Source: Pelagibacterium nitratireducens (GTDB taxonomy: Bacteria > Pseudomonadota > Alphaproteobacteria > Rhizobiales > Devosiaceae). Taken from it: a stretch of DNA of 64,000 nucleotides. Location of the stretch: positions 1,964,501 to 2,028,500 of the forward strand of contig NZ_CP146275.1 in assembly GCF_037044555.1 (NCBI RefSeq), in the 5' to 3' direction. Made by a program: the position numbers and the translations under genes. The notes under the pieces were generated by a model. It did not search any database. It saw nothing but the letters and a program-made list of their open reading frames with translations, and was not told the origin of the DNA. The first letter of the stretch is position 1. Each line of letters starts with the position of its first letter. Positions 22,741-32,027 of the stretch are shown here, one piece after another.

Positions 22741-23604
22741 CTAGACGACGGCTTTGAGATCGGACGTAGCGCGGTCGACTTCGGCGAAACTGGGTCGATC
22801 TTCGGACATGACGGCCTTGCGGGCGAATTCGATGGCGATGACCGGCGGGTAGCCGGACACATGGGCCAGCAAGCCCGCCTTCATCGACAGGAAGTATTTC
22901 GACTCTGCCTCGTTGGTGTTGCGCAGGGCCTGGGCCATCGGGCCAAAGAAACCGTAGGCGACGAAAACGCCAAGGAACGTGCCCACAAGCGCGCCGCCAA
23001 TCAGGTGGCCGAGCACTTCGGGTGGCTCGGAAATGGCGCCCATGGTCTTGATGACACCCAGCACGGCGGCGACGATGCCCAGGGCAGGCGTGGCATCGGC
23101 AAGAGACTGGACGGCGGTCACGACGCGCTCGGTTTCCTGATGGTGGGTCTCAAGCTCTTCGTCCATCAAGGATTCGAGTTCATGGACCGCATAGGTGCCC
23201 AGCGTGATCATGCGCAGGTAGTCGCACATGAATTCGACCGCGTGGTGGTTTTTTGCAAATGTGGGGAAGCGCGAGAACAGGTCGGACTGCTCGGGGTTTT
23301 CGATGTGCTGCTCGAGCACCAGCAACCCCTTCGACTGAACCAGTTTGAAGATCGAAAACTGCAGTCCGAGCAATTCGACGTAGGCTTGCTTGTTGTAACG
23401 CGGGCCTTTGAACAGCGAACCAAAGACACCAAGGCTCTGTTTGAGGATGGCCTTGGGGTTGCCGATGATGAAGGCGCCGATGGCCGCACCCAGGATGATG
23501 ACGGCTTCAAAGGGTTGCCAGAGGACTTCCAGATGGCCGCCCATGGCGGCATAGCCCCCAAGAACCGAGACAAAAACGATTACGGCTCCGGCAATCAATC
23601 GCAT
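22741..23604 (-). CDS. motA: Flagellar motor stator protein MotA
   Basis: A 287-residue four-helix stator subunit: helices at about residues 2 to 20 and 30 to 50, a cytoplasmic domain with the rotor-contact segment ending in MITLGTYAVHELESLMDEELE, and helices in ALGIVAAVLGVIKTMG and GALVGTFLGVFVAYGF. The start at 23604 begins the first helix and has GGGAG upstream; a frame to 23667 adds residues with no counterpart. Forms an operon with motB. Confidence 0.95.
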   Translation of the reverse strand: MRLIAGAVIVFVSVLGGYAAMGGHLEVLWQPFEAVIILGAAIGAFIIGNPKAILKQSLGVFGSLFKGPRYNKQAYVELLGLQFSIFKLVQSKGLLVLEQHIENPEQSDLFSRFPTFAKNHHAVEFMCDYLRMITLGTYAVHELESLMDEELETHHQETERVVTAVQSLADATPALGIVAAVLGVIKTMGAISEPPEVLGHLIGGALVGTFLGVFVAYGFFGPMAQALRNTNEAESKYFLSMKAGLLAHVSGYPPVIAIEFARKAVMSEDRPSFAEVDRATSDLKAVV

Positions 23605-23874
23605 GCGTTCTGCACTCCCGCGGTATCGGCGCCATTCTGCACCTAACCACCCTCTATACCGGTGCAAGGTTACTGAACTCTAAGTGCCTGCCGAGAGGGG
23701 GCATCGGACATGGGTGGAGACCAGTCCGTCCCTCCGCCTCCAAATAACCCCGTCATTTCCACGGTTCGGACCTATTGCCGCCTTGGTGTCGAGTAGGCTG
23801 TTCACAGTCTCGTGAACGGCGAGACGCGGGCCGCATACTCCGAATGCGGCTTAAACCGAAAACGGAGAATACAG

Positions 23875-24171
23875 ATGAAAAAGACCATTATTGCTATTGC
23901 TTCCGTCGTTGGCCTCTCGATCTCGGGGGCCGCTCTCGCACAGGATCTCGATTTTGCCACGCTTGACGCCGACGCCAGCGGCGGCGTGAGCCTGACCGAG
24001 TTGCAGGTGGCCATGCCTGACATCACTGAGGAGGACTTCGCTTCCTATGATACCGATGCCAGTGGCGAGCTTTCCGAAGACGAGTTGGCCGCAGTGGCCG
24101 GTGTGGATGCGGGCGCCGACTCGATGAGCGTCGAAGGCGAAATGGACGCAGAGACGCCCGTCGTCGAGTAA
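23875..24171 (+). CDS. Small periplasmic EF-hand protein
   Basis: A 98-residue protein with a signal peptide (IIAIASVVGLSISGAALA, cleavage near ALA-QD) and two canonical 12-residue EF-hand loops, DADASGGVSLTE and DTDASGELSEDE, separated by about 20 residues as in a paired EF-hand unit. It should bind calcium in the periplasm. The tail is acidic. The ATG at 23875 has a GGAG site. Partner and role are unknown. The 270-base gap before it, down to motA, shows no clear gene. Confidence 0.85.
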   Translation: MKKTIIAIASVVGLSISGAALAQDLDFATLDADASGGVSLTELQVAMPDITEEDFASYDTDASGELSEDELAAVAGVDAGADSMSVEGEMDAETPVVE

Positions 24172-24197
24172 TGGGCCCTATATAAGCTTTGCCCATG

Positions 24198-24232
24198 GGG
24201 CCGCCTCACCGAAAGGAGAGGCGGCCCTTCTT
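24198..24232. terminator. Strong hairpin terminator
   Basis: Perfect 10-bp stem GGGCCGCCTC / GAGGCGGCCC with a 10-base loop followed by TTCTT, 26 bases after the EF-hand gene and 5 bases from the end of the converging gene. Probably bidirectional. Confidence 0.8.
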
Positions 24233-24237
24233 GTGAG

Positions 24238-24582
24238 CTATTCGGCCGGGGAGGCGGCCTTTCGCCTGGAATTGAGGGAGACCACGTTCGAAGCGGGCTT
24301 GAGGGTTCTCGCCAACTCCGCAATCCGCCACTGAGTCAACAGAAAGAGCTGATCGAGTTGATGATCGTAGCCATTGCTGTTCTGGATCTGTTGCTGAAGA
24401 TCGGCAAGACGCCAACCGGCGTCGAGCAACGTGTCCCGCTGGGAAGTCTGGCTCATCGTACGCAATACCGTTTCGATCTGGCGCGAGACATTCTTCTCAT
24501 GATCGATACGCGTCCTGCGTACCGGAAATTGAGCGGAGGGAGGCGGTCGTTCGGCTTGGGGGCTCGCTGACCCGCCTCCCAT
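24238..24582 (-). CDS. Small hypothetical protein
   Basis: Up to 114 residues, of which the last 70 or so look real: a helical segment (RDTLLDAGWRLADLQQQIQN, LDQLFLLTQWRIAELARTL) with the feel of a coiled coil. The N-terminal 35 residues are Pro/Ser-rich and may be untranslated; a GTG at 24489 or an ATG at 24456 are alternative starts. No family recognised. Confidence 0.5.
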   Translation of the reverse strand: MGGGSASPQAERPPPSAQFPVRRTRIDHEKNVSRQIETVLRTMSQTSQRDTLLDAGWRLADLQQQIQNSNGYDHQLDQLFLLTQWRIAELARTLKPASNVVSLNSRRKAASPAE

Positions 24583-24696
24583 CGGCGTTTGCACCGATGT
24601 GCCGAGAATACGGCAGGCACGCTGTCACGAACAAGCAGAGTTTTTTGCCCAAAATTGATCCAGGCCAAGAAAATCGCACGATTCGCAGGAAAAAAT

Positions 24697-24772
24697 TGGT
24701 AGGCTCGCCGGGGCTCGAACCCGGGACAACTCGATTAAAAGTCGAGTGCTCTACCAGCTGAGCTACGAGCCC
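24697..24772 (-). tRNA. tRNA-Lys (anticodon TTT)
   Basis: Complete 76-base cloverleaf on the minus strand: acceptor GGGCTCG, D-arm with AGCTCAGCTGGTAGAGC, anticodon stem ACTCG-CTTTTAA type loop reading TTT, T-arm CCGGGTTCGAGCCCCGG, and an encoded CCA end. The first acceptor pair is a G-U wobble. Confidence 0.96.
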
Positions 24773-24860
24773 TTACCGAAGCGGTCGATATCGACCGGCT
24801 GGAGACGGGCGGAACATAGTGCCTGCCCCCGCCGAGTCAACCCGTTTATTGACTGGTGCT

Positions 24861-25676
24861 TCAGAGGGGCAGGGGTTCGCCCGAATAGGGGGTTGGCTCA
24901 CAGGGCAGGTCGAGCCGTTCGATGCGGGCGCAAAGGGCCTGGGCCGAGGCGCTATCGGGCAGGGGTCCAAGGACGATCCGGGTTTGATCGGACCCTTCGG
25001 ATGCGGCTGCCAGTGGCGAAGTGCCAAGAAGCAGCATGCCGGCGGTCTGGGTTATTTCGGCATAGAGCGCGGCCGATTGATCGAATGGAACACTGTGGCC
25101 AACCGCAACACCCTGAAGCGTGAGATCGACCGTGGGTTCGGCGGCCGTGACCGGCGGTTGCTCGGGGGTAAGCGGCGGGGGCATGGGCTGGTCCGCGACC
25201 GGTTGGGGCGCAGCGTCGTCAAACAGGGGGCTGTAGCGCACGACCATGGTGCCGCCATCGAACTCATAGACCTCCTCGGCGGACTCCGCGATCGAAGCGG
25301 TGAGCAGCGAGCGGTCGATATCGCTGGAAAGGGGCAGGGATTCGATCAAGAGCGGGAGGCTTTTTTCGAGCGCCCCAAGACGGCGGATGGCCTCATCGCT
25401 ATCGTCATCGAGAAGGTTGAAACGGGCGAGTAGCGCCCGATAATCTCCCATAACGCGGTTGCGGTCTTCGGCGAGTTCGGCAAGCTGGGTGCGCAGCTGG
25501 TGATAGTTTGCGCCCTGGCGGTAGGGCGTATGCAAGCCGCCAAGGGTATCGGCGGGCAGCAATGCCGACAGATTGACCGCGGCGACGGCCATAGCGCCGC
25601 AGACAAGCGCGGCGATGCCCCATGGGGCGACATCGGCGTGGTCGGCTGGCAGGGAAAACCGTTTCGGCTTTGGCAC
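24861..25676 (-). CDS. Membrane-anchored protein with SPOR-like C-terminal domain
   Basis: A 271-residue protein with one N-terminal membrane helix (WGIAALVCGAMAVAAVNLSAL, residues 19 to 39), a coiled-coil segment (about residues 57 to 115), a Pro-rich linker and a C-terminal region in which RIVLGPLPDSASAQALCARIERLDLPC resembles a SPOR peptidoglycan-binding repeat. This layout suggests a cell-envelope or division role. Assignment to SPOR is by eye only. Divergent from glmU. Confidence 0.7.
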   Translation of the reverse strand: MPKPKRFSLPADHADVAPWGIAALVCGAMAVAAVNLSALLPADTLGGLHTPYRQGANYHQLRTQLAELAEDRNRVMGDYRALLARFNLLDDDSDEAIRRLGALEKSLPLLIESLPLSSDIDRSLLTASIAESAEEVYEFDGGTMVVRYSPLFDDAAPQPVADQPMPPPLTPEQPPVTAAEPTVDLTLQGVAVGHSVPFDQSAALYAEITQTAGMLLLGTSPLAAASEGSDQTRIVLGPLPDSASAQALCARIERLDLPCEPTPYSGEPLPL

Positions 25677-25835
25677 CTAAATATAATCCCGCTATCAGGC
25701 GAATCAGATCAAAGCTGACTTTAGGCATACAAATGTAAACGGAGCGGTTACGCGGGTCTGTTAGGGGTTCTGCCAACACCGTGCTGCCATAAAGATGCGC
25801 AAGAGGGGCGGCAAGCAGAGGCTGGGGAAATATTC

Positions 25836-27182
25836 ATGACCGAACTGATGGCAATCGTTCTGGCAGCGGGTGAAGGCACGCGGATGAAGTCCGCTCATCC
25901 CAAGGTGCTCCACAAGGTCGGAGGGCGCCCGATTGCCGGGCATGTGCTGGCCGCAGCGCGCGAGGCCGGCGCCGGGGCCATCGCCATGATTACCGGGCCA
26001 GGGCACGAGGCGGTGCGCAAGGCGATGGCGGCCATCGATCCCGAGGTCGCGTTTTTCGAGCAGACCGAGCGCAAGGGTACGGCGCATGCCGCCTCCATGG
26101 CGCGGCCGGCTTTCGCGGAAGCCAGCGGCTATGTGGCCGTGGTGTATGGCGATCACCCTTTGTTGCGGGGTGCGGATTTTTCGCGGGTGACCGAGCGGCT
26201 CGATGCGGGGCTGGATGTGGCGATCCTGGGGTTCGAGCCAAAGGATCCGACGGGTTATGGCCGGTTCATCACCGATGGCGAAAAGCTGCTGGCCATTCGC
26301 GAGCACAAGGATGCCAGTGAGGCCGAACGGGCCATTGGGCTTTGCAATGCGTGCATCCTTGCGTTTCGGGCCGAGGTGTTCAGGGCGCTGATCGACAAGG
26401 TGGGCACCAATAACGCGCAGGGTGAATATTATCTCACCGACCTTGTGGAGCTCGCCAACGCGGCCGGGCACAAGGTAGGCTATGCCGTGGCGCCCGAAGA
26501 CAATGTGATGGGAGTGAACGACCGCGCACAACTGGCGCGGGCCGAAGCGGTGTTCCAGCAATTGCGGCGCGAGGATTTCATGGCGGCGGGCGTGACGCTG
26601 CACGATCCGGGATCCGTTTATTTCTCGTTCGATACGAAAATTGCGCCCGACGTCGAGATCGAGCCGCATGTGGTGTTCGGACCGGGCGTGGCAATCGAGA
26701 GCGGGGCCGTGGTCCACGCGTTTTCCCATGTCGAGGGCGCGCATATCGGTCAGGGGGCCAATGTGGGGCCGTTTGCGCGGCTGCGGCCGGGGGCGGATCT
26801 GGGCGAGGGGGCCAAGGTCGGCAATTTCGTCGAGGTGAAAAACGCCGATATCGGGCAGGGGGCCAAGGTGAGCCATTTGACCTATATCGGGGACGCGGCC
26901 ATCGGGGCGGGCGCCAATATCGGGGCCGGAACCGTGACGTGCAATTATGACGGCTACAACAAGGCCAAGACGACCATCGGCGCGCACGCCTTTATCGGAT
27001 CGAACTCTGCGCTGGTGGCGCCGGTGGAGATCGGGGACGGGGCCTATGTCGCGTCAGGATCGGTGATTACCGAGCCGGTGCCGGCAGACGCTTTGGGCAT
27101 CGGGCGGGCGCGGCAGATCAACAAGCCTGGCTATGGCAAGGCGCTGAACGCGCGGTTCAAGGCCATCAAGGATCAAAAATAA
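25836..27182 (+). CDS. glmU: Bifunctional UDP-N-acetylglucosamine pyrophosphorylase / glucosamine-1-phosphate acetyltransferase
   Basis: A 448-residue enzyme making UDP-GlcNAc for peptidoglycan and LPS. The uridyltransferase half (about residues 1 to 225) has LAAGEGTRMKS and the metal-binding aspartate in VYGDHPLL. The acetyltransferase half is a left-handed beta helix of hexapeptide repeats with the catalytic histidine in AKVSHLTYIGD and the acetyl-CoA region NCNYDGYNKAKT-like (CNYDGYNK). It is 11 bases before glmS, which makes the upstream precursor. Confidence 0.97.
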   Translation: MTELMAIVLAAGEGTRMKSAHPKVLHKVGGRPIAGHVLAAAREAGAGAIAMITGPGHEAVRKAMAAIDPEVAFFEQTERKGTAHAASMARPAFAEASGYVAVVYGDHPLLRGADFSRVTERLDAGLDVAILGFEPKDPTGYGRFITDGEKLLAIREHKDASEAERAIGLCNACILAFRAEVFRALIDKVGTNNAQGEYYLTDLVELANAAGHKVGYAVAPEDNVMGVNDRAQLARAEAVFQQLRREDFMAAGVTLHDPGSVYFSFDTKIAPDVEIEPHVVFGPGVAIESGAVVHAFSHVEGAHIGQGANVGPFARLRPGADLGEGAKVGNFVEVKNADIGQGAKVSHLTYIGDAAIGAGANIGAGTVTCNYDGYNKAKTTIGAHAFIGSNSALVAPVEIGDGAYVASGSVITEPVPADALGIGRARQINKPGYGKALNARFKAIKDQK

Positions 27183-27193
27183 GGGGCGGCGGC

Positions 27194-29020
27194 ATGTGCG
27201 GTATCGTTGGAATCATCGGAGTCGAGCCGGTTGCCGACCGGCTCGTGGATGCGCTGCGGCGACTCGAGTATCGGGGCTATGACAGCGCCGGAATCGCCAC
27301 GCTGACCGGCGAGGGGCTCGATCGGCGGCGAGCCGAGGGCAAGCTCAACAATCTGGCGGGCAAACTGGCTGCGGAGCCGCTCGAGGGGACGATCGGGATC
27401 GGGCATACGCGTTGGGCGACGCATGGCGGGGCGACCGAAGGCAATGCCCATCCGCATTTGGCGGGCAAGGTTGCCGTGGTCCACAATGGGATCATTGAGA
27501 ACTTCAAGGATCTGCTCGAAGATCTTGCAAGAGATGGGTATTTTCCACAGAGCGAGACGGATACGGAATCCGTGGCGCTGTGGGTGACGCGGGAGATCGA
27601 GCGGGGGGCAAGGCCGCGCGAGGCGGTTGCCAACACGCTGCCGAAGCTGCGCGGTACGTTCGGGCTGGTGTTCATGTTCGCGGGCGAGGACAAGCTTTTG
27701 ATTGCGGCCCGGCAGGGCTCACCCCTGGCGGTCGGGCATGGACAGGACGAGATGTATCTGGGGTCCGATGCGTTTGCGCTGGCTCCATTCACCAACCAGA
27801 TAACCTATCTTGAAGAGGGCGACTGGGCGGTGATTACGCCCGGCAAGGTGGAGATTTTCGATTTCGATGGCGCTGTCGTCGAGCGGGCGCGGCAGGTGTC
27901 TTCGGCGTCGGCGGCCTTGGCCGACAAGGGCAATCATCGCCATTTCATGGCCAAGGAAATCTACGAGCAGCCCGAGACCGTGTCGCACACGCTGGCGCAT
28001 TACATCGATCTGGCGGGCGAAACGGTCAAGCTGCGGGAAGAATTGCCATTCGATTTCGCAAAGCTGTCGCGGCTGACGATCACGGCGTGCGGGACGGCCT
28101 TTTATGCAGGACTGGTGGCCAAGTACTGGTTCGAGCGCTATGCGCGACTGCCGGTGGATGTCGATGTGGCGTCCGAATTTCGCTATCGCGAGCCGCCGCT
28201 GCCTGACAACGGGCTGACGCTGGTGATTTCGCAGTCGGGCGAGACAGCGGATACGCTTGCGGCGCTGCGCTATGCGGCAAAAGAAGGTCAGCACATTGCG
28301 GCGCTGGTCAATGTGCAGGAATCGACAATAGCCCGGGAAAGCCATGTGATCTTTCCCACGCTGTGCGGACCGGAAATCGCTGTCGCTTCAACCAAGGCCA
28401 CGACGGCACAGCTTTCGATCCTCGCCAGCCTGGCGATTGCGGCTGGGCAGGCGCGGGGCGTGCTGAGCCCATCCGATGCACATGCGCTGGTGCAGGCCTT
28501 GATCGAACTGCCGCGCAACATCTCTGAAATGCTGCGATCTGAAGGGCGTATCGAGGAAATCTCGCGCAATCTCTCAAAATCCAAGGATGTGCTCTATCTG
28601 GGCCGCGGGCAGCTTTATCCGATCGCGCTCGAGGGTGCGCTCAAGCTCAAGGAAATTTCCTATATTCACGCCGAGGGCTATGCGGCGGGTGAACTCAAGC
28701 ATGGGCCGATTGCGCTGGTGAATGAGGAGATGCCAGTGATCGTGGTGGCGCCATCGGACGAGCTGATGGAAAAGACGCTCTCGAACATGCACGAGGTTGC
28801 GGCGCGCGGCGGCAAGATCATTCTGATCACCGATGCCGAGGGCAAGGCTGTGGCTGGTGGCGGCATACACGACATCATCGAGATGCCGCGCGTTCACCCG
28901 TTCGTCGCGCCGATCCTTGCCGCGGTGCCGGTGCAGCTTCTGGCCTATCACACGGCGGTTTTCATGGGGACCGACGTCGATCAGCCAAGAAATCTGGCGA
29001 AATCGGTGACTGTGGAGTAG
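27194..29020 (+). CDS. glmS: Glutamine--fructose-6-phosphate aminotransferase
   Basis: A 608-residue enzyme making glucosamine-6-phosphate from fructose-6-phosphate and glutamine. The N-terminal glutaminase begins MCGIVGIIG with nucleophile Cys2 and has GHTRWATHG. Two SIS sugar-isomerase domains follow (TACGTAFYAGLVAKYW, ISQSGETADT, and YLGRGQLYPIALEGALKLKE), and the C-terminus ends in the conserved DQPRNLAKSVTVE. Operon with glmU. No glmS ribozyme is expected in proteobacteria and none is seen. Confidence 0.98.
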   Translation: MCGIVGIIGVEPVADRLVDALRRLEYRGYDSAGIATLTGEGLDRRRAEGKLNNLAGKLAAEPLEGTIGIGHTRWATHGGATEGNAHPHLAGKVAVVHNGIIENFKDLLEDLARDGYFPQSETDTESVALWVTREIERGARPREAVANTLPKLRGTFGLVFMFAGEDKLLIAARQGSPLAVGHGQDEMYLGSDAFALAPFTNQITYLEEGDWAVITPGKVEIFDFDGAVVERARQVSSASAALADKGNHRHFMAKEIYEQPETVSHTLAHYIDLAGETVKLREELPFDFAKLSRLTITACGTAFYAGLVAKYWFERYARLPVDVDVASEFRYREPPLPDNGLTLVISQSGETADTLAALRYAAKEGQHIAALVNVQESTIARESHVIFPTLCGPEIAVASTKATTAQLSILASLAIAAGQARGVLSPSDAHALVQALIELPRNISEMLRSEGRIEEISRNLSKSKDVLYLGRGQLYPIALEGALKLKEISYIHAEGYAAGELKHGPIALVNEEMPVIVVAPSDELMEKTLSNMHEVAARGGKIILITDAEGKAVAGGGIHDIIEMPRVHPFVAPILAAVPVQLLAYHTAVFMGTDVDQPRNLAKSVTVE

Positions 29021-29052
29021 GGCGCAGGCGGCGACTCTCGTAGCCTTTGGGC

Positions 29053-29838
29053 ATGTCGGATCATTTGCGATATGCCAGAGCCTCGCCGCGCGAGCAATGG
29101 GCCGCGTTGGACGCCATCGTGCGTGCCAATGCCGCTCTGATGAACGTGCTGGATATTTTGCGACTTCAAGCGTTGCCGCAGGCGCTGGTTGGTGGCGGGG
29201 CCGTGTATCAGACGGTCTGGAACGCGCTGACGGGGCGACCGGCCTGGTATGGGGTCAAGGATATCGACGTCATCTATTTCGACGATACCGACCTCAGCTA
29301 TGAGGGCGAGGACACCGTGATACGTCGTGTTGGAGCGCTTATGTGCGATGCGCCAGTGCCTGTCGAAATCCGCAATCAGGCGCGCGTGCATTTGTGGTTC
29401 GGTGAAAAGTTCGGGTTCGATGTAGCGCCACTGAAATCGTCGGCCGAAGCGCTGACGCGCTACGCGTCGCGGACACACGCGGTTGCTGTCGCGCTGGAGG
29501 ATGATCGCCACCTCAGGATCGAGGCGCCGTTCGGGCTGGATGACCTGTTTGCGTTCTGCGTGACACCGAACAGATTGGGCAAGAGTCGTCAGGCTCATAT
29601 CGAAAAGGGCGAAAGAGCCCGGCGCGTGTGGCCGGAGGTCGAGGTTATGCCGTGGGCGGACGAGGACGGCAGGGGCGATTTAACCAATCCGGTGGTCGGG
29701 GAGCCTGAAACGAGGCCGGTCGTATCGAATATCCGTTATTCGCATAATATATATTATGGAACTTTTATCACGAACAACAAGTGCGGGCATGGCCGTGTGG
29801 AGCTGCAAAAAGCCTCTCTAGAGCCGTTCAGGATTTGA
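29053..29838 (+). CDS. Nucleotidyltransferase family protein (COG3575-like), with unusual C-terminal extension
   Basis: A 261-residue frame. The first 200 or so residues match the small nucleotidyltransferase-fold family: ALVGGGAVYQTVWNALTG and the paired acidic motif DIDVIYFDD, and FGLDDLFAFCVTPNR. Substrate unknown. The family normally ends near the MPWAD segment; the last 50 or so residues are compositionally different, contain a perfect AT-rich palindrome and take their stop codon from a repeat element, so the native end may have been lost. The start at 29053 (ATG) is preferred over a TTG at 29047. Confidence 0.8.
   Translation: MSDHLRYARASPREQWAALDAIVRANAALMNVLDILRLQALPQALVGGGAVYQTVWNALTGRPAWYGVKDIDVIYFDDTDLSYEGEDTVIRRVGALMCDAPVPVEIRNQARVHLWFGEKFGFDVAPLKSSAEALTRYASRTHAVAVALEDDRHLRIEAPFGLDDLFAFCVTPNRLGKSRQAHIEKGERARRVWPEVEVMPWADEDGRGDLTNPVVGEPETRPVVSNIRYSHNIYYGTFITNNKCGHGRVELQKASLEPFRI
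29743..29758. promoter_or_regulatory. AT-rich 16-bp perfect palindrome
   Basis: CATAATATATATTATG, perfectly self-complementary, inside the 3' end of the nucleotidyltransferase frame. It looks like a dimeric repressor operator rather than coding sequence. No adjacent promoter or target gene is evident, so it could be a relic. Confidence 0.4.
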
Positions 29839-29925
29839 TTGAATCAAATCCTTGGCTCTAAATCCTTGTTTTGTCGCGTGTCCGAACCGCAAAACCGTTT
29901 CCACTTTTGCTGGACACGCTCTAAG
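29819..29925. repeat. Rhizobiales-type intergenic palindromic repeat
   Basis: Nested inverted repeats: outer arms TAGAGCC and GGCTCTA enclose a perfect 11-bp dyad AGGATTTGATT / AATCAAATCCT (29830 to 29852). It continues into a segment reading CCGCAAAACCGTTTCCACTT and CTGGACACGCTCTAAG, which matches by eye the short interspersed repeats common in Rhizobiales. It supplies the stop codon of the preceding frame. Confidence 0.65.
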
Positions 29926-29982
29926 TGTTTGTTCGGTCACGTTTTTGTCGGGAATGCGGCATCCACCCTCCCGCAAAATGTC

Positions 29983-31554
29983 CTAGCGATCGACAGTGAC
30001 CCAGCGCAGCATGAAGAAATTGTCGGGACGCTGCACGACTGATATCCCGTCGCGTGCCGCCCAGACGAGCGGTTCTTCATAGAGCGGAACGTATGCGACC
30101 TCCTCTTGCAGAATGCCGGCGATTTCGTCGAGCATGGACTGACGCAATTGGGGATCGAGTTCTGATTGGACCATGGGAAGCAATTCATCGATGCGGGCGT
30201 TCGAGTAGCCACCGTAGTTCCATGTGCCCAGAGTGTCGGTCGGCGTGTGTGCAAGAAAGCGGATCGGGTGCTCAGCGTCGAAGGTGCCCGGTGACCAGCC
30301 GAGCAGATACATATCGTAATTGCCTTCACGCAGCTCGGTCCAGTAATTGGCAACCGGAATTGCCTCGAGCTGCGCTTCCAGGCCGATCTGAGCGAGCATG
30401 GCAACGATGGCCTGGCAGACCTCTGAATCGTTGAGATAGCGATCGTTGGTACACTTGAAATTGAAGCTGAACCCGTCGGGATGGCCGGCCTCGTCCAAAA
30501 GTTGGGCTGCCCGTTCGAGGTCATATTCCGGGCGGTCGGAATGTTCTTGTGAATAGCCTGACAATCCGGCGGGTTGAAGCTGGCTTGCGGGCTTGGCGAG
30601 GCCGTTCATCAGGATTTGATCGATGGCCTCGACGTTGACCGCATGCGCTACGGCCCGGCGAACCAACACGTCCTGAAAGGGATTGCCTTGCACCGAGCCA
30701 TCGCCGCCATAAAGCATGTCCTTGTCGTGGCCGAAGCCGAGCATGATAACGCGTGCCTCGATCCCTTCAAAGATCGTGATGCCCTCACTGGCCCGCAAGC
30801 GCTCGACGTCCTGGACCGGCACCGAAGCCAGCATGTCCACCTCGTTGGAGACAAGGGCGGCGATTGCGGTCGCGGCTGTGGTAATTGGATTGAAGACGGC
30901 TTGGGTGATGTTGTGTTCGGGGGTATCCCACCAGTCAGGATTGGGCACGAGCGTTGTTTGGACCCCTGGTTCCCGATCGACCAGCATAAATGGCCCTGTG
31001 CCGTTGGTCTCCAATGTAGCCGCGGTCTGCTGATCGCGGGCCGGGGCAATCGAGCCATTGGCCTGGGCCCAGTCGCGATCCATGATCATCCAGTTGGCGA
31101 TGGAATCGGGGAAAATCGGGTTGGGCGCATTGAGCACGATCTCAACGGTGAGATCGTCCACTACGCGAACTTCAGATACCGGCGCGAACCATGAGCGAAC
31201 GTCCGACTGTTCGGAGATCCCACGCTCGTAGGAAAACAGCACATCGTCGGCGTTGAAGGTCGAACCGTCATGAAACGTGACCCCTTCGCGCAAATGGAAG
31301 CGCCAGCCATCTTCATCCTCGAGCGGCTCCCAACTGGTGGCCAGAGAGGGTTCGAGCGCCATGTCCTTGCCGCGGCGGACGAGCCCTTCGTATATGTTGT
31401 TGAGAAACGAGGTGACCGGTGCCAGATTGGCCGCATGAGGATCCATGGTCGATGGATCGGTCGTGGCTGACCAGCGAAAGGTCTCGGCGTTGGCAATGCC
31501 AGCCATCGCAGATGTCGCTAACAGCACACCCGCTATAAGCCCTAATCTGGTCAT
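29983..31554 (-). CDS. ABC transporter substrate-binding protein, peptide/nickel type (SBP family 5)
   Basis: A 523-residue periplasmic binding protein with a signal peptide (LGLIAGVLLATSAMAGIANA, cleavage after ANA). Family landmarks are STMDPHAANLAPVTSFLNNIYEGL, WRFHLREGVTFHDGSTFNADDV and NGTGPFMLVDREPG. Members bind oligopeptides, dipeptides or related solutes. AAGGAG precedes the ATG at 31554. No permease or ATPase genes are adjacent, so it is an orphan that must use a transporter encoded elsewhere. Confidence 0.93.
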   Translation of the reverse strand: MTRLGLIAGVLLATSAMAGIANAETFRWSATTDPSTMDPHAANLAPVTSFLNNIYEGLVRRGKDMALEPSLATSWEPLEDEDGWRFHLREGVTFHDGSTFNADDVLFSYERGISEQSDVRSWFAPVSEVRVVDDLTVEIVLNAPNPIFPDSIANWMIMDRDWAQANGSIAPARDQQTAATLETNGTGPFMLVDREPGVQTTLVPNPDWWDTPEHNITQAVFNPITTAATAIAALVSNEVDMLASVPVQDVERLRASEGITIFEGIEARVIMLGFGHDKDMLYGGDGSVQGNPFQDVLVRRAVAHAVNVEAIDQILMNGLAKPASQLQPAGLSGYSQEHSDRPEYDLERAAQLLDEAGHPDGFSFNFKCTNDRYLNDSEVCQAIVAMLAQIGLEAQLEAIPVANYWTELREGNYDMYLLGWSPGTFDAEHPIRFLAHTPTDTLGTWNYGGYSNARIDELLPMVQSELDPQLRQSMLDEIAGILQEEVAYVPLYEEPLVWAARDGISVVQRPDNFFMLRWVTVDR

Positions 31555-31663
31555 ACCGTTCTCCTTCCCAAATTGCGGCATTTTCTTTGCCTGAAGTCGG
31601 ATACTACCTCAGAATTTGGGTGCCTGATACAATTGCACACCGTTTCAGCGTGAGATCACACAC

Positions 31664-32026
31664 ATGGGCCGTACCGCTATCTGGATCGCCAATCTAAGAA
31701 CGTTTGTCGTCGATGAGGCGGAGAAGCTGCCAGCTGAGAATTTGGCCAATGATCTGATCGGGTTGGCGTGGGAGCATGAAGCGGAGCGTATCGTCGTGCC
31801 GGCCGGTTGCCTGCCGGACGAGGTGTTTGACTTGCGGTCAGGAATTCTGGGCGAAATGGCTCAGAAAGCGTCCAATTATCGCGTTCGGATGGTCATTATC
31901 GGGGATGTCTCTGGCCATGTGGAAGCGAGCAAAGCCTTTCGTGATTACGTTTATGAGACCAACAAGGGACTGACGCTCTGGTTCGTGGCCGATATGGCGG
32001 CGCTCGAGGCGCGGCTTGTGAGCTGA
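31664..32026 (+). CDS. DUF4180 protein
   Basis: A 120-residue protein matching the DUF4180 pattern: an ERIVVPAGCLPDEVFDLRSGILGEM segment, then NYRVRMVIIGDVSGHVEASKAFRDYVYETNKG, the most conserved part of the family. Members are small, cytoplasmic and uncharacterised. It stands alone and ends 1 base before the end of the converging MFS gene. Confidence 0.85.
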   Translation: MGRTAIWIANLRTFVVDEAEKLPAENLANDLIGLAWEHEAERIVVPAGCLPDEVFDLRSGILGEMAQKASNYRVRMVIIGDVSGHVEASKAFRDYVYETNKGLTLWFVADMAALEARLVS

Positions 32027-32027
32027 T

